Assembly: GCA_030068075.1 (NCBI GenBank)
Contig: CM057836.1
Span: 72,081,788 to 72,145,787 of the forward strand
Length of the DNA: 64,000 bases
From: Paguma larvata
Lineage: Eukaryota > Chordata > Mammalia > Carnivora > Viverridae
Direction: 5' to 3'
In this document: positions 10,430 to 20,388 of the stretch, one piece after another
Layout of the letters: each line of letters opens with the position of its first letter
How positions within the stretch are numbered: the first letter of the stretch is position 1
The notes under the pieces: generated by a model
What the model saw: only the letters and a program-made list of their open reading frames with translations
What the model was told of the DNA's origin: nothing
The model's database searches: none
Program-made: the position numbers and the translations under genes

Positions 10430-11460
10430 ATGATAAACACAGGGTCAATATCTTCAAAACATAAGGAGTTCATCTAAAACATGAAGAAATACACTAAGAC
10501 AAAAGCAGTAAGGTGAATAGGGGTCATGAATAGTTAATCCCAAAGAATGAACTACAAGTCGCTAAGAAACATTTCAAAACATTATCGTTAATAAGAAAAG
10601 TGAAAATTAAAGAAATGGCTATAGTCGGTACTGCAGTTATCTCCGGTTATAAGGATACATTTGGGCACGCAATTTGGCAAAGTGTGCCGGCACCTCTGAC
10701 GACGCTCGTATACTTTGACCCAGTAATTTCACTTCTAGGAATGTGTATGAAGAGGATAAGATCAGAGATGAGGTCAAAGATTAATATTCACAGATGTTCG
10801 AGATGTTCAGATATTCATAAGAGAGTTACTAACAGGAAGTTTGGGGAAACAAAACTCTAAGTGGCCATGAATAAAAGAAGGCTTCATATAATTTTTTTTT
10901 AACATTTATTTATTTTGGAGAGACAGAGAGACAGAGCATGAGCAGGGGAAGGGCAGAGAGAGAGGCAGACACAGAATCCGAAGAGGCTCCAGGCTCTGAG
11001 CCATCAGCACAGAGCTCGATGCGGGGCTCGAACTCACAGACTGCAAGATCATGACCTGAGCTGAAGTTGGCCGCTTAACCAACTGAGCCACCCAGGCACC
11101 CCAAAGAAGGCTTCATTCAATTTGTATGCTGTATCCTCACAGTGGAATTGGGCAGCTATTAAAAGTAATATTGTCAAAGATCATTAATAATACAATTAAC
11201 AATACAATGCTGATAAGCAGGCTGTAGCAGGGTGTATACTATGTAATACCCATTTTTGCAGCTATATTTATTTATACTTACTTATTGATACTTATACTTA
11301 CATATGTATGTCCTTAGAAAAAACCCTGAGAAATAACCCCCCCCCAGAATGTTAATAACAACCATTTGAAAAGTTATGATGTTACTTTCTTTTTTATGTC
11401 TTCCAAATTTTTCACAGAAAACAACTCTCACTTTTGAAGTCAGAAAATAAAACTATTTAA
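10430..11460 (+). repeat. Old L1 (L1ME-like) 3' end, sense, split by a SINE
   Basis: Matches the 3' end of L1 ORF2 and its 3' UTR: 'TTTGACCCAGTAATTTCACTTCTAGGAATGTG' is the L1 'FDPVISLLGM' region, followed by 'ACTAACAGGAAGTTTGGG'. After the SINE come 'GTGGAATTGGGCAGCTATTAAAAG' and an A+T-rich tail. The reading frame is broken outside about 86 codons. Old and 5'-truncated. Confidence 0.65.
10888..11102 (-). mobile_element. Felid-type SINE, antisense
   Basis: Full-length antisense SINE with a perfect 14-base target-site duplication, AAAGAAGGCTTCAT, at 10874-10887 and 11103-11116. The perfect duplication and intact head suggest a fairly recent insertion. It interrupts the old L1 3' end. Confidence 0.96.
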
Positions 11461-11554
11461 ACTCACAGTTACACTGTTTGATGCCTAACTGTTCTTCAAA
11501 TCTATCCAAAAACAAAAATAAAAACAAACAAACCCCAAAACCAAAAAACAAAAA

Positions 11555-11990
11555 ACCCCAAAACCTCAGAAATTCATAGAAAGATGTTGGTACCAAGATG
11601 TTGCTGAACCATTATTTATAATTTCAAAAGATAGAAAAACAGATGCCCGGCAGTTGGGAAATAGTAAAATTAGCTGTATATTCACAGAATGGCCGCTATG
11701 AAGGCACTACAGATGCTATTTTAGAATTTTTAATGACATGAAAATATTTCTGTCATAAGTTCAGTAAAAATAAAAAAGAATAGAAAATTGTAGGTACAAG
11801 GTAATATCGTATATATTTAAAATGAATTTTAAAAATTGGAATATACACATATATAAGTGCTAAGAATGGTTCTATCTTTGTCATGAGATTATAGATGAGT
11901 TTTCTTCTCTCCTTTGCACTTTTATATTATTTTCATATACCATGTTTACAATGAATACGAATCACTTTATGACCAAAAAAGCAAAAAAAA
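11555..11990 (+). repeat. Old L1 3' end, sense
   Basis: A second L1ME-like 3' end: 'GAACCATTATTTATAATTTCAAAAGATAGAAA' and 'TTTTTAATGACATGAAAATATTTCTGTCATAAG' match the L1 region encoding the extreme ORF2 C-terminus and the 3' UTR. It ends with 'TTTATATTATTTTCATATAC' and an A-rich stretch. Confidence 0.55.
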
Positions 11991-12034
11991 AAAAAGACAG
12001 GAAAAAGAACAATGGAGAAAGGGTGTGAGAGGAA

Positions 12035-12165
12035 ATAAACTATGTTGGGGAATTCAGCTAATGACAATTATCTCCCAAGACTTGGGGGAAGATTAGGTGA
12101 GGTAACATATGCGAATATGATTAGCACAGTGCCCGGCATACAATAGGTGCTCAGTAAGTACAAGT
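12035..12165 (+). repeat. MIR SINE 3' part, sense
   Basis: 'GATTAGGTGAGGTAACATATGCGAATATGATTAGCACAGTGCCCGGCATACAATAGGTGCTCAGTAAG' in pieces is the MIR 3' end ('AGCACAGTGCCTGGCACATAGTAGGTGCTCAATAAA'). Confidence 0.7.
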
Positions 12166-13656
12166 TCATCCCTCCCTCCCTCTACATCCCCACATCTGCT
12201 TTTTCCATCCTTCTGCACCACTAGCAGTCTGTCCCGCTCTCCCGAAATCGAGTGACATTCGTCTCTCCAGTGGGTCTGTGGTTCCAAGATGACTGAGTGA
12301 GTTCCTTCCGACAGCTCTTCCCTCTGGGCACGGGGCTGGCAGGAATTCTGGGCAGCCTCGCTGACCAGAGACAGGAGCAGGGGTGACGCTAGCTTCCCTC
12401 CTCCCAGACAACCCATCCACAAGGTTCCTCGTAGCCATACCTAAGGAAGTAAGGTCTGTAAGGGAGTGAGAGGTAGGTTTCCTTGTAAGTTCCTTTCTCC
12501 CCTGTTCCCCCTGTCCCCGCCCTGCCCCCGCGCCCTGTCTAGAAGCAGCAGCACACCTGGCAAAGACAAGGAGAGCAGGGTATGACTGAATGGCTCCAAG
12601 AAAGGCTCCCAGGCCAGCCATTCCTCCCTTGTTGATAACTGGCATCCCACCATAAAGGCTAAACGATGGTTCACTAATCCTCTTTCCGGGCACCTCTGGC
12701 AATGCAGATTCCCTCTGGAGGACACGCAGACGTATGAAATCCCCGATCCCTCAATATGCATAGAGTTATCAGCTCCCCTTCAGAAGCACGTAGGTAGCAG
12801 CCCCGGCACACGGCAGCCGCGCAGGGAATGGCCGAAGACAGGAATATGTGGGGACGGGGTCTGGAAACTTCCCATCAGCCAAGCCACACTGAGTCTGCGG
12901 CCGTGCACCAGGCATTGCCACAGCATGGAACGTGCCAATCGACGAAGGCAAGGTCTGGTCCCTAAGGCTCTTCCTCTATGAGTAGAGAAGCAAACTCGTA
13001 AAACATGATGGCAAAATCACATGGTCGGAATACAACTGCAGGACGGAGGAGACCCGAAAAGCTCTCAAGGTCAACTATCTGTCTAGCTATTAAATGACTG
13101 TCGTCAGTAATGAGCATATGTGATCCAGGGCTCAGAGCTGGGTGGCCCAGGGCTGTCTGGGCAGGTTCGTGAGCAGAAGCATTTGCTGGGATTGGGTAGG
13201 TGGTGAGGAACAGGAAAGGCGTCGAGGACAGGTAAAGCCCGGAGCTGGGACAGTACTCGAGAGGCAGTAAGTAGTATTGCACAGAGTTCGGTGACGGGGA
13301 AGGGAAAAAAAGGGGCGCACAGGGGGGTGTTAAGGGCAATCTTCAGAGGACCCAGGACACCAGGTTTGGATGTCCAGATTTTGTCTTTTCGACACCGAGA
13401 GTCACCTTTCTCAGTGGAGGCAAGAAGTGACTTGGAAAACAGAAGTGTCTGAAAATGGTTCTAACATTGGAAGGAGAAGGTGGGAACTGACAGGCGATGG
13501 GGAGAAGGAGGTGAGCCAGGAAACCTTCTGGGCCTCCACGTGAGAAGACAGGGGACTGGACCAGCACTGTGGATGTCAGAATAGGAAGAAAAGGACAATG
13601 ACTTTCAAGGGAAGGCTGGCAGCCTTGGGGGCTGAGGGGTGGCTGGCCGGCCAGTG
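12166..13656. other. Unassigned non-coding sequence
   Basis: No gene recognised. Minus-strand open frames of up to 178 codons at 12166-12702 overlap one another; they lack a recognisable domain and lie in G+C-rich low-information sequence. Confidence 0.45.
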
Positions 13657-13671
13657 CACTGCACTCTTCGT

Positions 13672-13898
13672 TTCATTTTTTTTTTAATGTTTATTTATTT
13701 TTGAAAGAGTAAGAGAGAGAGAGAGAGTGTGAGCAGGGGAGGGGCAGAGAGAGAGAGGGAGACACAGAATCCAAAGCAGGCTCCAGACTCTGAGCTGTCA
13801 GCACAGAGCCCCACGTGGGGCTCGAACCCACAAACCGAGAGATCATGACCTGAACTGAAGTCGGACGCCCAAGTGACTGAGCCACCCGGGTGCCCCTC
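13672..13898 (-). mobile_element. Felid-type SINE, antisense
   Basis: Antisense copy with A-rich tail at the left. The target-site duplication CACTGCACTCTTCGT / CACTGCACTCTTTGT is at 13657-13671 and 13899-13913 (one mismatch). Confidence 0.95.
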
Positions 13899-14284
13899 CA
13901 CTGCACTCTTTGTAAGTGCCACTTCCCCCAGAGTGCTCAGAGTCCTGGTGGGAGGGAGAGGAAGCCCATTTCTGATCAGGGTTTCCAGGAGTTGTGTGGC
14001 CAGCCGCAGACTGGCACCCAAGGCTGGGGTGGAGTCAGGGAGAGGGGCAGCCTCTCCTATTCTCTCAGACAACAATGCCCCGTGAGCCTGCCATTTTCTG
14101 TGGTTAAAATGAAGGCCTTTCTCCTGGCCAGTCCCTCACCCACAGGAAATCCGTGCCCCGGGAGTCCACAGCTGTGAATACAGTCTGTTGAATATCCAAG
14201 GGCAGGTCAGGGACTGGTTGACTCAGGCCCCAGGGCACTTAGGGAACCAAGTGCAGCCTAATACTGCTCACTCGCTCAGTGGAG

Positions 14285-14640
14285 TTGCCTTTCCTGAGCA
14301 CCTACTCCATGCCGGGCAGGTGCTGGATGCTGAGAATACAGAGGTGAGGGAGAGAGGGCCACGGCCCACTGGGGCCACCGCAAAGTCAACACATAACTGC
14401 ACGTGGCCAGACGTTCACCTGTTAAGATCTGTGCCAGGCATCACATAAGCAGAGGACTGGCTGGAACACTCAAGGGGACGTGAAAAGGGGCTTCGTGGAG
14501 GATGTGAGGTTGAACTGACTCTTGAAGGAAGAGTAAGGGCTTGTCAGGTGGACACAGGTGGGAAGAATGTGTGTGGCATTCCCAGGGAAGCAGCACGGTG
14601 CACCTGGGGAACCACGAGCACCGGGCCGGCTGGGCACAGT
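14285..14640 (-). repeat. L2 LINE 3' region, antisense
   Basis: Contains 'CTGAGCACCTACTCCATGCCGGGC', then 'GAGGATGTGAGGTTGAACTGACTCTTGAAGG' and 'TTCCCAGGGAAGCAGCACGG', in the order of antisense L2. The middle is altered. It lies back to back with the sense L2 at 14890. Confidence 0.55.
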
Positions 14641-14889
14641 GCAAATGGAGAGGGCTCAGACATGGGACTGGACACAGAAAGAAGGCCCAGATAATGGGGT
14701 ACCGGTGGGCATCCCAAGGTATATATATCAGTGTGATTCTGCAGACCGAGGGGGGCCCCTGGAGCACAGACATGGCCACTCACCTTGACCCTGCCTTAGC
14801 GAGATTTTTTTCTTTCGCCTGAGCCCTGGGGGCCCAGGTGTGGCACAGTGGCTAAGGGGAAAAAAACCATCTCTACACAAGTCACATTC

Positions 14890-15222
14890 TGCCAAGCAAG
14901 CTCCCACTTCAGGGCTTTCCACTGCTTGTTTCCTCTACCTAGAATGTTCTTCCTCCAGATAGCTGTTTGGCAACTCCGGCCCCCACTCGCATTATTGCTC
15001 TCCCCACCCCCTCCTCTTCCTTTCCCTCTGCAGCACTTGTCGGCTGTATAATTACTTATTCAAGGTCTGTCTCTCTGCTAGAATGAAAGCTTTAGGGGCA
15101 AAGATCCCTGGCCGTATCCCCAGCGCCTAGAAAAGCGCCTGACCCATTAGTACGTGGTCAGTTACCAGAACAGCAACTCTTTGTGGAACGAATGCATGAG
15201 CGAATGAATGAATGAATGAATG
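14890..15222 (+). repeat. L2 LINE 3' end with (GAAT)n terminus, sense
   Basis: 'CTTCAGGGCTTTCCACTGCTTG...CTAGAATGTTCTTCCTCCAG' is the L2 ORF2 end. 'GTATCCCCAGCGCCTAGAAAAGCGCCTGACCC' and the closing (GAAT)n at about 15202-15222 are the L2 3' UTR and terminus. It directly abuts the CpG-rich segment. Confidence 0.75.
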
Positions 15223-15329
15223 AAGCGGAAACCATCTTTAAAACACCAGCAGCCAACACAGAACTCGGCAGTAAGAAGGAAGGACTATACCGATTAGGGA
15301 AAGGAAGGAACGAACGAAGGGGCCAAGAA

Positions 15330-15760
15330 GTGAGCGCACCCGGCTGCTCCTGCAAACCCCAGGGCCTGATCTGGACCCCAGCGTGGCGCCACCCCTCCCC
15401 ACCTCCGCCCAGCGGGGCATTTGGCACAGCCCGAGGCGAACGTGCCACTCGGAGAATCGAGCGCTTCCTCGGCGGGGCCGCCCTGCCAGGCTGCCCGGCC
15501 GCGCGTCCAGGAAACGCCTCCCCCCGGCCCGCGGCGCGGTCCCCAGGCGCGCGCACAATGGCTCGCCGCGGGACGGCCAAGGCCGCGGAAGCCTGGGCGG
15601 GTTTTTCTAGGAAGCGCCCCCCCACCCCCACCTCGCCGGCTGATCCCGCCCCTCCAGAGAGGCAGGGAGAACCTGAGGTCAGCTGGCCCCAGACACTCCC
15701 GATCCCCATCCGGAGCGGCCCCGAGCCCTGAAAATATCATGGCGACCCCGCTCCCCCATT
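15330..15760. promoter_or_regulatory. CpG-rich segment, candidate orphan CpG island or promoter
   Basis: The only stretch in the window with dense CpG, for example around 15370-15385, 15440-15600 ('GGCCGCGCG', 'CCCGCGGCGCGG', 'CAGGCGCGCGC') and 15700-15755. G+C is very high, with many GC-box-like CCGCCC/GGGCGG elements. A YY1-like 'ATCATGGCGAC' lies near 15736. In mammals such density usually marks an unmethylated germline promoter. No TATA box or confident first exon is seen, and open frames through it (up to 171 codons) are what GC-rich DNA gives by chance. It could be the 5' end of an unseen gene or lncRNA, or an enhancer-type island. Confidence 0.55.
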
Positions 15761-16805
15761 TGTAATTTTAGAATTACATTATTTTTATTTACACAAACAG
15801 AACGCTGCCCAGAGACGTGAGAATAGGATTGACTTCCTGACTGCAAGGGCTCTCTGCTCTACCTGAAATGTTTTAGGTGGTGAAACTCTGGGTGCTGGTT
15901 AGATTATTCTGTGACTTTAAAACAGCAAAGGAAATCAGCATAAGGAAGAGCGACCAGATTCATGTTTTCTTTTCCGTGATGACCGCTTGGAGGCTGGCTG
16001 AATTCAAGAGTGCCGGGATTCCTGCCTGGGTGCTGTTGTTTAACCCTTCGGGAGATGGAGGCACCAGGACAGGTCTGGGGGCGGAAGGGATTTGCAGGGG
16101 TTTTGGTAGGGAGGCAGAGACACTGCCCAAGGGTCTCTCAAGTCTCACCACGCCGAGAGACACCTGCTCTTCCCAGATAAAGGGTGGGCCTACTTCCCTT
16201 GGCTTCTTGCCCGTTTTATTTTCTGCCTCTGAGTTAGAACTCCATTGCAGCCTGCGAATGAGAGGGTGGGGGAGGGGGATGGACGGAAAATGGCACCCTC
16301 AAAGTCAGTGGGGAGCTAGCACCTAACTAAGCACCCACATGGGTATTTATATCTGAACCAGACCGAAAGACGCTTGAATCAGGCACTATGTTGAGAAATG
16401 TATTTATTTGCTAATATATTTATCCAGAAATGAAAAAAAAAAAATAATAAGAGAAGTAGTCTCTGGCAAGCAGAGTCCAGCTGCTGTCACGTACAGGTAA
16501 CCCAGGTCTGTCTCTTTCACTGTAATTTCCAAGCGAGGGGGCGCTTTCTAAGGGTGCTCATACACTCCTACCAGGCAGTGAAACCCAGGACTCCTAAATC
16601 GCACCCTTCGGATCCCAGGAAAACCATGAAACAGTGCAATGCAAGTACAGACCATAGTTTGTTTTTTCTGCTCATGTGAGGGGACAAGGGAGAAACCTTT
16701 CCTTTCTATTTTATAATATTCCGGCGTCTCGTGGGATCCGTTAAGGTCTGTGCAGACTCAACCTCATCTCTTGAATTTCTGTGAAATCAATGACTCTGCC
16801 TAGGT
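15761..16805. other. Unassigned non-coding sequence
   Basis: No gene recognised downstream of the CpG-rich segment. A short A-rich run lies near 16432-16450. The 149-codon plus-strand frame at 15877-16326 has no recognisable domain. Confidence 0.45.
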
Positions 16806-17182
16806 CTTTGCTTGGGCTGCTATAATAAAATACCATAAACTGGGTGGCTTCACGGACAGACCGCTGTTTCTCAAGGTTCTAGCGGCCGGAAAGTCCCAGA
16901 TCAAGGTCTAGCACTCGCCGATTGACTTCTTGGTGAGGGCCTGCTTTCTGGCTTGCGGACAAGCACCTTTTCACTTCGTGGCAGAGAGAAGACGCCCTGG
17001 TGTCTGTCCCTTTTCTTAAAAGGGCACTAATCCTATCATGGGGCTCCACCCTCAGGATTTCCTCTAAATCGAATCTAAATCTCATCACCCGTAAAGTCTC
17101 TACCTGGTAATACCACTACATTGGGGATTAGGGCTTCAACAGATGAATCTGGAGGGATGCAAACATTCAGTCGGTAACGGGT
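16806..17182 (-). repeat. MLT1-like MaLR LTR, antisense
   Basis: Reverse of an MLT1-type LTR: 'GCTGCTATAATAAAATACCATAAACTGGGTGGCTT' at the left, 'GTGAGGGCCTGCTTTCTGG' and 'GGGCACTAATCCTATCATGGGGCTCCACCCTCA' in the middle, and 'ACATTGGGGATTAGGGCTTCAACAGATGAAT...ACAAACATTCAGTC' at the right. It is a solitary LTR from an old non-autonomous retroelement; no internal genes. Confidence 0.75.
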
Positions 17183-19207
17183 GGGAAGAATCTTGGGGAC
17201 CAACCCTGATGGGTGACATAAATAGCCCCTCTGACTGATGAACACGCAGTCTCCCTTTGAACTCCCTCAGTGATGGGAAACTCATTACCTCCATCCACTG
17301 AAAACAGTTCTGCTCTCTGGACTGTACTAAAGGTATAGTCCCCCTTGTCCCTTGTCCACAAGGCACCGTTCCTATATGAATAGACTGGGTGTTCCTTTCT
17401 CTAGGCTAAGTGCCCTGGGCCCTGCCAAAGGTCTCCCATTCTCTGACTGAACTGGTTTGTGTAATGTCAGTGATGCTCCCAAGAGTACTTGGAAACCCCT
17501 AAAGATTGATGAGTGATCAATCCGCTAGCCATGGACACGACAGCTTGGGATTACCCAAGCTATATATGAAATCGTCGAACTCTTCTGGTTTCCTGGTCAG
17601 CTGGGTCACAGATTTGGTCAAAGATAGAGTGGCCTCCTTAGAGCGTTTAACTTGGGCTCACGTGGGCCTCGGAAATTTCAGGACTTTTTTTACAGGAATA
17701 TTGTTTTGATGACTGCTTCGTGTAAGTTGTCAAGTATCAACTCCTCGGGGGCAAGAGGAGGCTAAGGAACCCTCCACACTTAATTCAGAAAATAGACAGT
17801 GTAACCTGGTCTAAAAATCCTTAAAAATCCCGTGTTTTATCTAGATTCACATGGCACCATTTCAGGGGTTGGGCTTGGGCACGGAATTCAGCTACAGCAA
17901 ATTTTGCCATGAACAGGAGGTATCGACCAGTACTTCTGGAATCAAGCTGGAGTAGAGAGCTGCAGTGTGTGTGTGTGGGGGGGAGGGTGGGTATTGGGGG
18001 TTAGGAAGTGGGGGAGGGGGTTCTAATTACAAAGAAAGAATGGGTGCTAGAGGGTCCTGACTTCCTGAGACACTCACCATCCTTCCTGCCTCACCCAGAA
18101 TGTGGCTCCCTGGTGGCTCCTCGTTATCTACCCCCTCCTCCCCCCCAGATTTCCTTCAGAGATTTCCTTCAGCAGACTGTGGGCACTTGTGAGTGTGGGC
18201 CTGAGTCAGGAGCCACGGTTTTTAATTTGGGTTGCCTGCTGACTCATTTTGACTCTGGATAATTACACAGGGCTGGGTCTAATTCAACACTCTGCAGCCC
18301 CTGGGACCCAGCCAGGCACCCATACATGTCACGAGGCCCTAGGGAGATAGCGCAACAGTGAATGGGTTTGGAGACCCAAAGAGGTACTCGGTAACGCAGA
18401 GTGCCAGGCCTGGGGCGCCCAGCTCACCATATGCCTGGGGGGCACAAGCCAGCTTTGGAAAATGTCTCCATGGGCCTTTTTCTGGGCCTGCTGGGGCGTG
18501 AGGAGGTCGATACAGAACACTCATGTTTTCCCCACACAAATCCCAAAATGCAGAAAGAGCAGATAGAGGTACAAAGGCCAGCTCTATTTCCTGTCAGAAC
18601 ATGGCTCCCTTCCTTAACGTTCCCTCACTAACCCGGCTCCCGTCTGTGGGGGGGGGGGTGTTGGGGGGAGCCAGCAGTCAAGAAGGTACAGAGAATTCCC
18701 TCCTATCAAACCCACAAGAGTGGGGAAGAAGCCAACTCCTATCTAGTAATTTATTTCCAAGAAAAAGTTTGGAGATTCGGGGTAAAGAGTTTTGGTCAGG
18801 AATTGGCAGGGCAAGTTGGGAAGGAGTCACGGAGGGAAGCCAGTAAGTCTCCTGGGCGGGGCAGAGAGGAAGCCTGCCACGCGATTCCACAACAGCGTGA
18901 GTCTCCACTCGTGACGCCGGGGTCTGGGCTCCCCCGCGAGAATGACGATTTCCTGCCTTCTGCCTTCCCCGCGACCAACTTCGGCTCCACGAGAGTTGGC
19001 GCCGGTCACGGTCACATCGTGCTGTCTGGATTCCAGGTGTGAGGCAAGTGCAGAAAGAGAGGAGGAAGCAACGTCTCTACAGGGGACATTCTAAAGGTGA
19101 GTAGATTCAGGGTAGCCCCGAGGGGAGGCACAGCAGGAAGGCATCGAAGGAAGCTTAAATAACATCCTGTCCGGAGGCAGAAGATTGAGCTAGTTAGATC
19201 ACCGCTT
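17183..19207. other. Unassigned non-coding sequence
   Basis: No gene recognised. G-rich patches occur at about 17967-18022 (a short GT run, then several G runs) and 18648-18668. A repeated 'GATTTCCTTCAGAGATTTCCTTCAG' pair lies near 18149-18172. None of the small open frames looks like an exon. Confidence 0.45.
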
Positions 19208-19420
19208 AAAAATCCCAAACTGGGGGGCGCCTGGGTGGCTCAGTTGGTTAAGCAGCCAACTTCTGCTCAGGTCGTCATCTCACAGTCTGTGAGTTTGAGC
19301 CCCGCGTCGGGCTCTGTGCTGGCGGCTCAGAGCCTGGAGCCTGTTTCAGATTCTGTGTCTCCCTCTCTCTCTGCCCTTCTCCTGCTCACGCTCTGTCTCT
19401 ATGTCTCTTAAGAATAAATA

Positions 19421-20137
19421 GATGTGCCTGCTTCTCCACATCCCCGCCAGCATCTATAGTTTCCTGATTTATTCGTTTTAGCCACTCTAACCGGTGTAAA
19501 GGTGGTATCTCAGTGTGGTGGGAATGCAAACTAGTGCAGCCACTCTGGAAAAGGGTATGGAGGTTCCTCAAAAAAATGAAAATAGAGCTACCCTATGACC
19601 CAGCAACAGCACTGCTAGGAATCTACCTAAGAGACACAGGAATGCTGATACATAGGGGCACGTGTACCCCAATGTTCATAGCAGCACTTTCGACAATAGC
19701 CAAATCATGGAAAGAGACCAAGTGCCCATCAACTGAGGAATGGATAAAGAAGATGTGGTACATATATACAATGGACTACTACGTGGCAATGAGAAAAAAT
19801 GAAATCTGGCCATGTGTAGCAACATGGATGGAACTGGAGGGTATTATGTTAAGTGAAATAAGTCAGTCAAAAAAAGACAGATATCATATGTTTCTACGCA
19901 TAGGTGGATTTTGAGAGACTTAGCAAAAACCAGGGGGAGGGGAAGAGGGGAAAGGAAAAAAAGACACAGAGAGGGAGGGAGATAAAACATAAGAGACTCT
20001 CAAAGACTAAGAAAAAACTGAGGGTGAGGGGGATGAGGGAGGGGGGAGAGGGGGTGATGGGCATTAAAGAGGGCACGTGTTGGGATGAACACTGGGTGTT
20101 ATATGTAAACCAATTTGAAAATAAACTATTAAAAAAA
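19421..20137 (+). mobile_element. 5'-truncated young L1 with inverted 5' end (twin priming)
   Basis: The 3' part (about 19516-20137) is sense L1: the ORF2 C-terminus, a G-rich 3' UTR and an end 'AACCAATTTGAAAATAAACTATT' plus poly(A). The first about 95 bases (19421-19515) are L1 ORF2 in the opposite orientation. Their reverse complement gives 'GAGATACCACC', then 'TAGAGTGGCTAAAA', which lies just upstream of the sense part in a normal L1. The whole unit is flanked by AAGAATAAATA at 19410-19420 and 20138-20148. An inverted 5' end inside one target-site duplication is the signature of twin priming during target-primed reverse transcription. Confidence 0.93.
19517..19914 (+). pseudogene. L1 ORF2 C-terminal fragment, frame still open
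   Basis: The sense part of the L1 keeps one open frame of about 130 codons ending in IGGF and TGA at 19912-19914, which corresponds to the natural ORF2p C-terminus. Visible landmarks are '[20 protein letters not shown]', '[15 protein letters not shown]', 'MFIAALSTIAKSW' and 'WIKKMWYIYTMDYY'. The endonuclease and reverse transcriptase domains are missing through 5' truncation, so this is not a functional gene. The lack of stops or frameshifts indicates a relatively young insertion, compared with the other L1 pieces in the window. Confidence 0.9.
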
Positions 20138-20185
20138 AAGAATAAATAAACGTTAAAAAAATTTTAAAAAAAAGTCCCAGACTGG

Positions 20186-20371
20186 GGCTCCTGGGTGGCT
20201 CAGTTCATTAAGCATCCGACTCTTGGTTTTGGCTCAGATCATGAGTTCGGGTTCCTGAGTTCAAGCCCTGCGTTGGGCTCTGTGCTGACAGCGTGGAGCC
20301 TGCTGGTGAGTTTCTTTCTCACTCTCTCTCAGCCTCTCCCCCACTCACATAAATAAATAAACTTCAGGGGG
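20186..20371 (+). mobile_element. Felid-type SINE at the same target as the previous one
   Basis: Sense SINE beginning 'GGGGCTCCTGGGTGGCTCAG' near 20184 and ending 'AAATAAATAAACTTCAGGGG'. It is preceded by AAAAAGTCCCAGACTGG (20169-20185) and followed by AAAAAATTCCCAAACTG (20372-20388), a third version of the same short sequence. The extra bases in its tail suggest an older, partly decayed copy. Confidence 0.9.
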
Positions 20372-20388
20372 AAAAAATTCCCAAACTG

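Larger units (their letters stand above)
19224..20168 (+). mobile_element. Felid-type SINE split in its tail by an L1
   Basis: Sense SINE: head 'GGCGCCTGGGTGGCTCAG' from about 19224, CT-rich middle to 19409, A-rich tail 'AAGAATAAATA' at 19410-19420, then the remaining tail at about 20149-20168 after the L1. The SINE's own target repeat, AAAAATCCCAAACTGG at 19208-19223, recurs as AAAAAGTCCCAGACTGG at 20169-20185. This shows the SINE was in place before the L1 landed in its tail. Confidence 0.93.

Noticed and set aside
15216..15731. 171-codon plus-strand open frame across the CpG-rich segment
   Set aside because: It starts inside the L2 3' end. Stops are rare in GC-rich DNA, and the translation is Pro/Arg/Ala-rich without a domain; the opposite strand also has frames of 148 and 183 codons.
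19208..20388. CRISPR-like array (repeated SINE heads at intervals)
   Set aside because: The repeated units are full SINEs with tails and target-site duplications in mammalian DNA, not short regular repeats with unique spacers.
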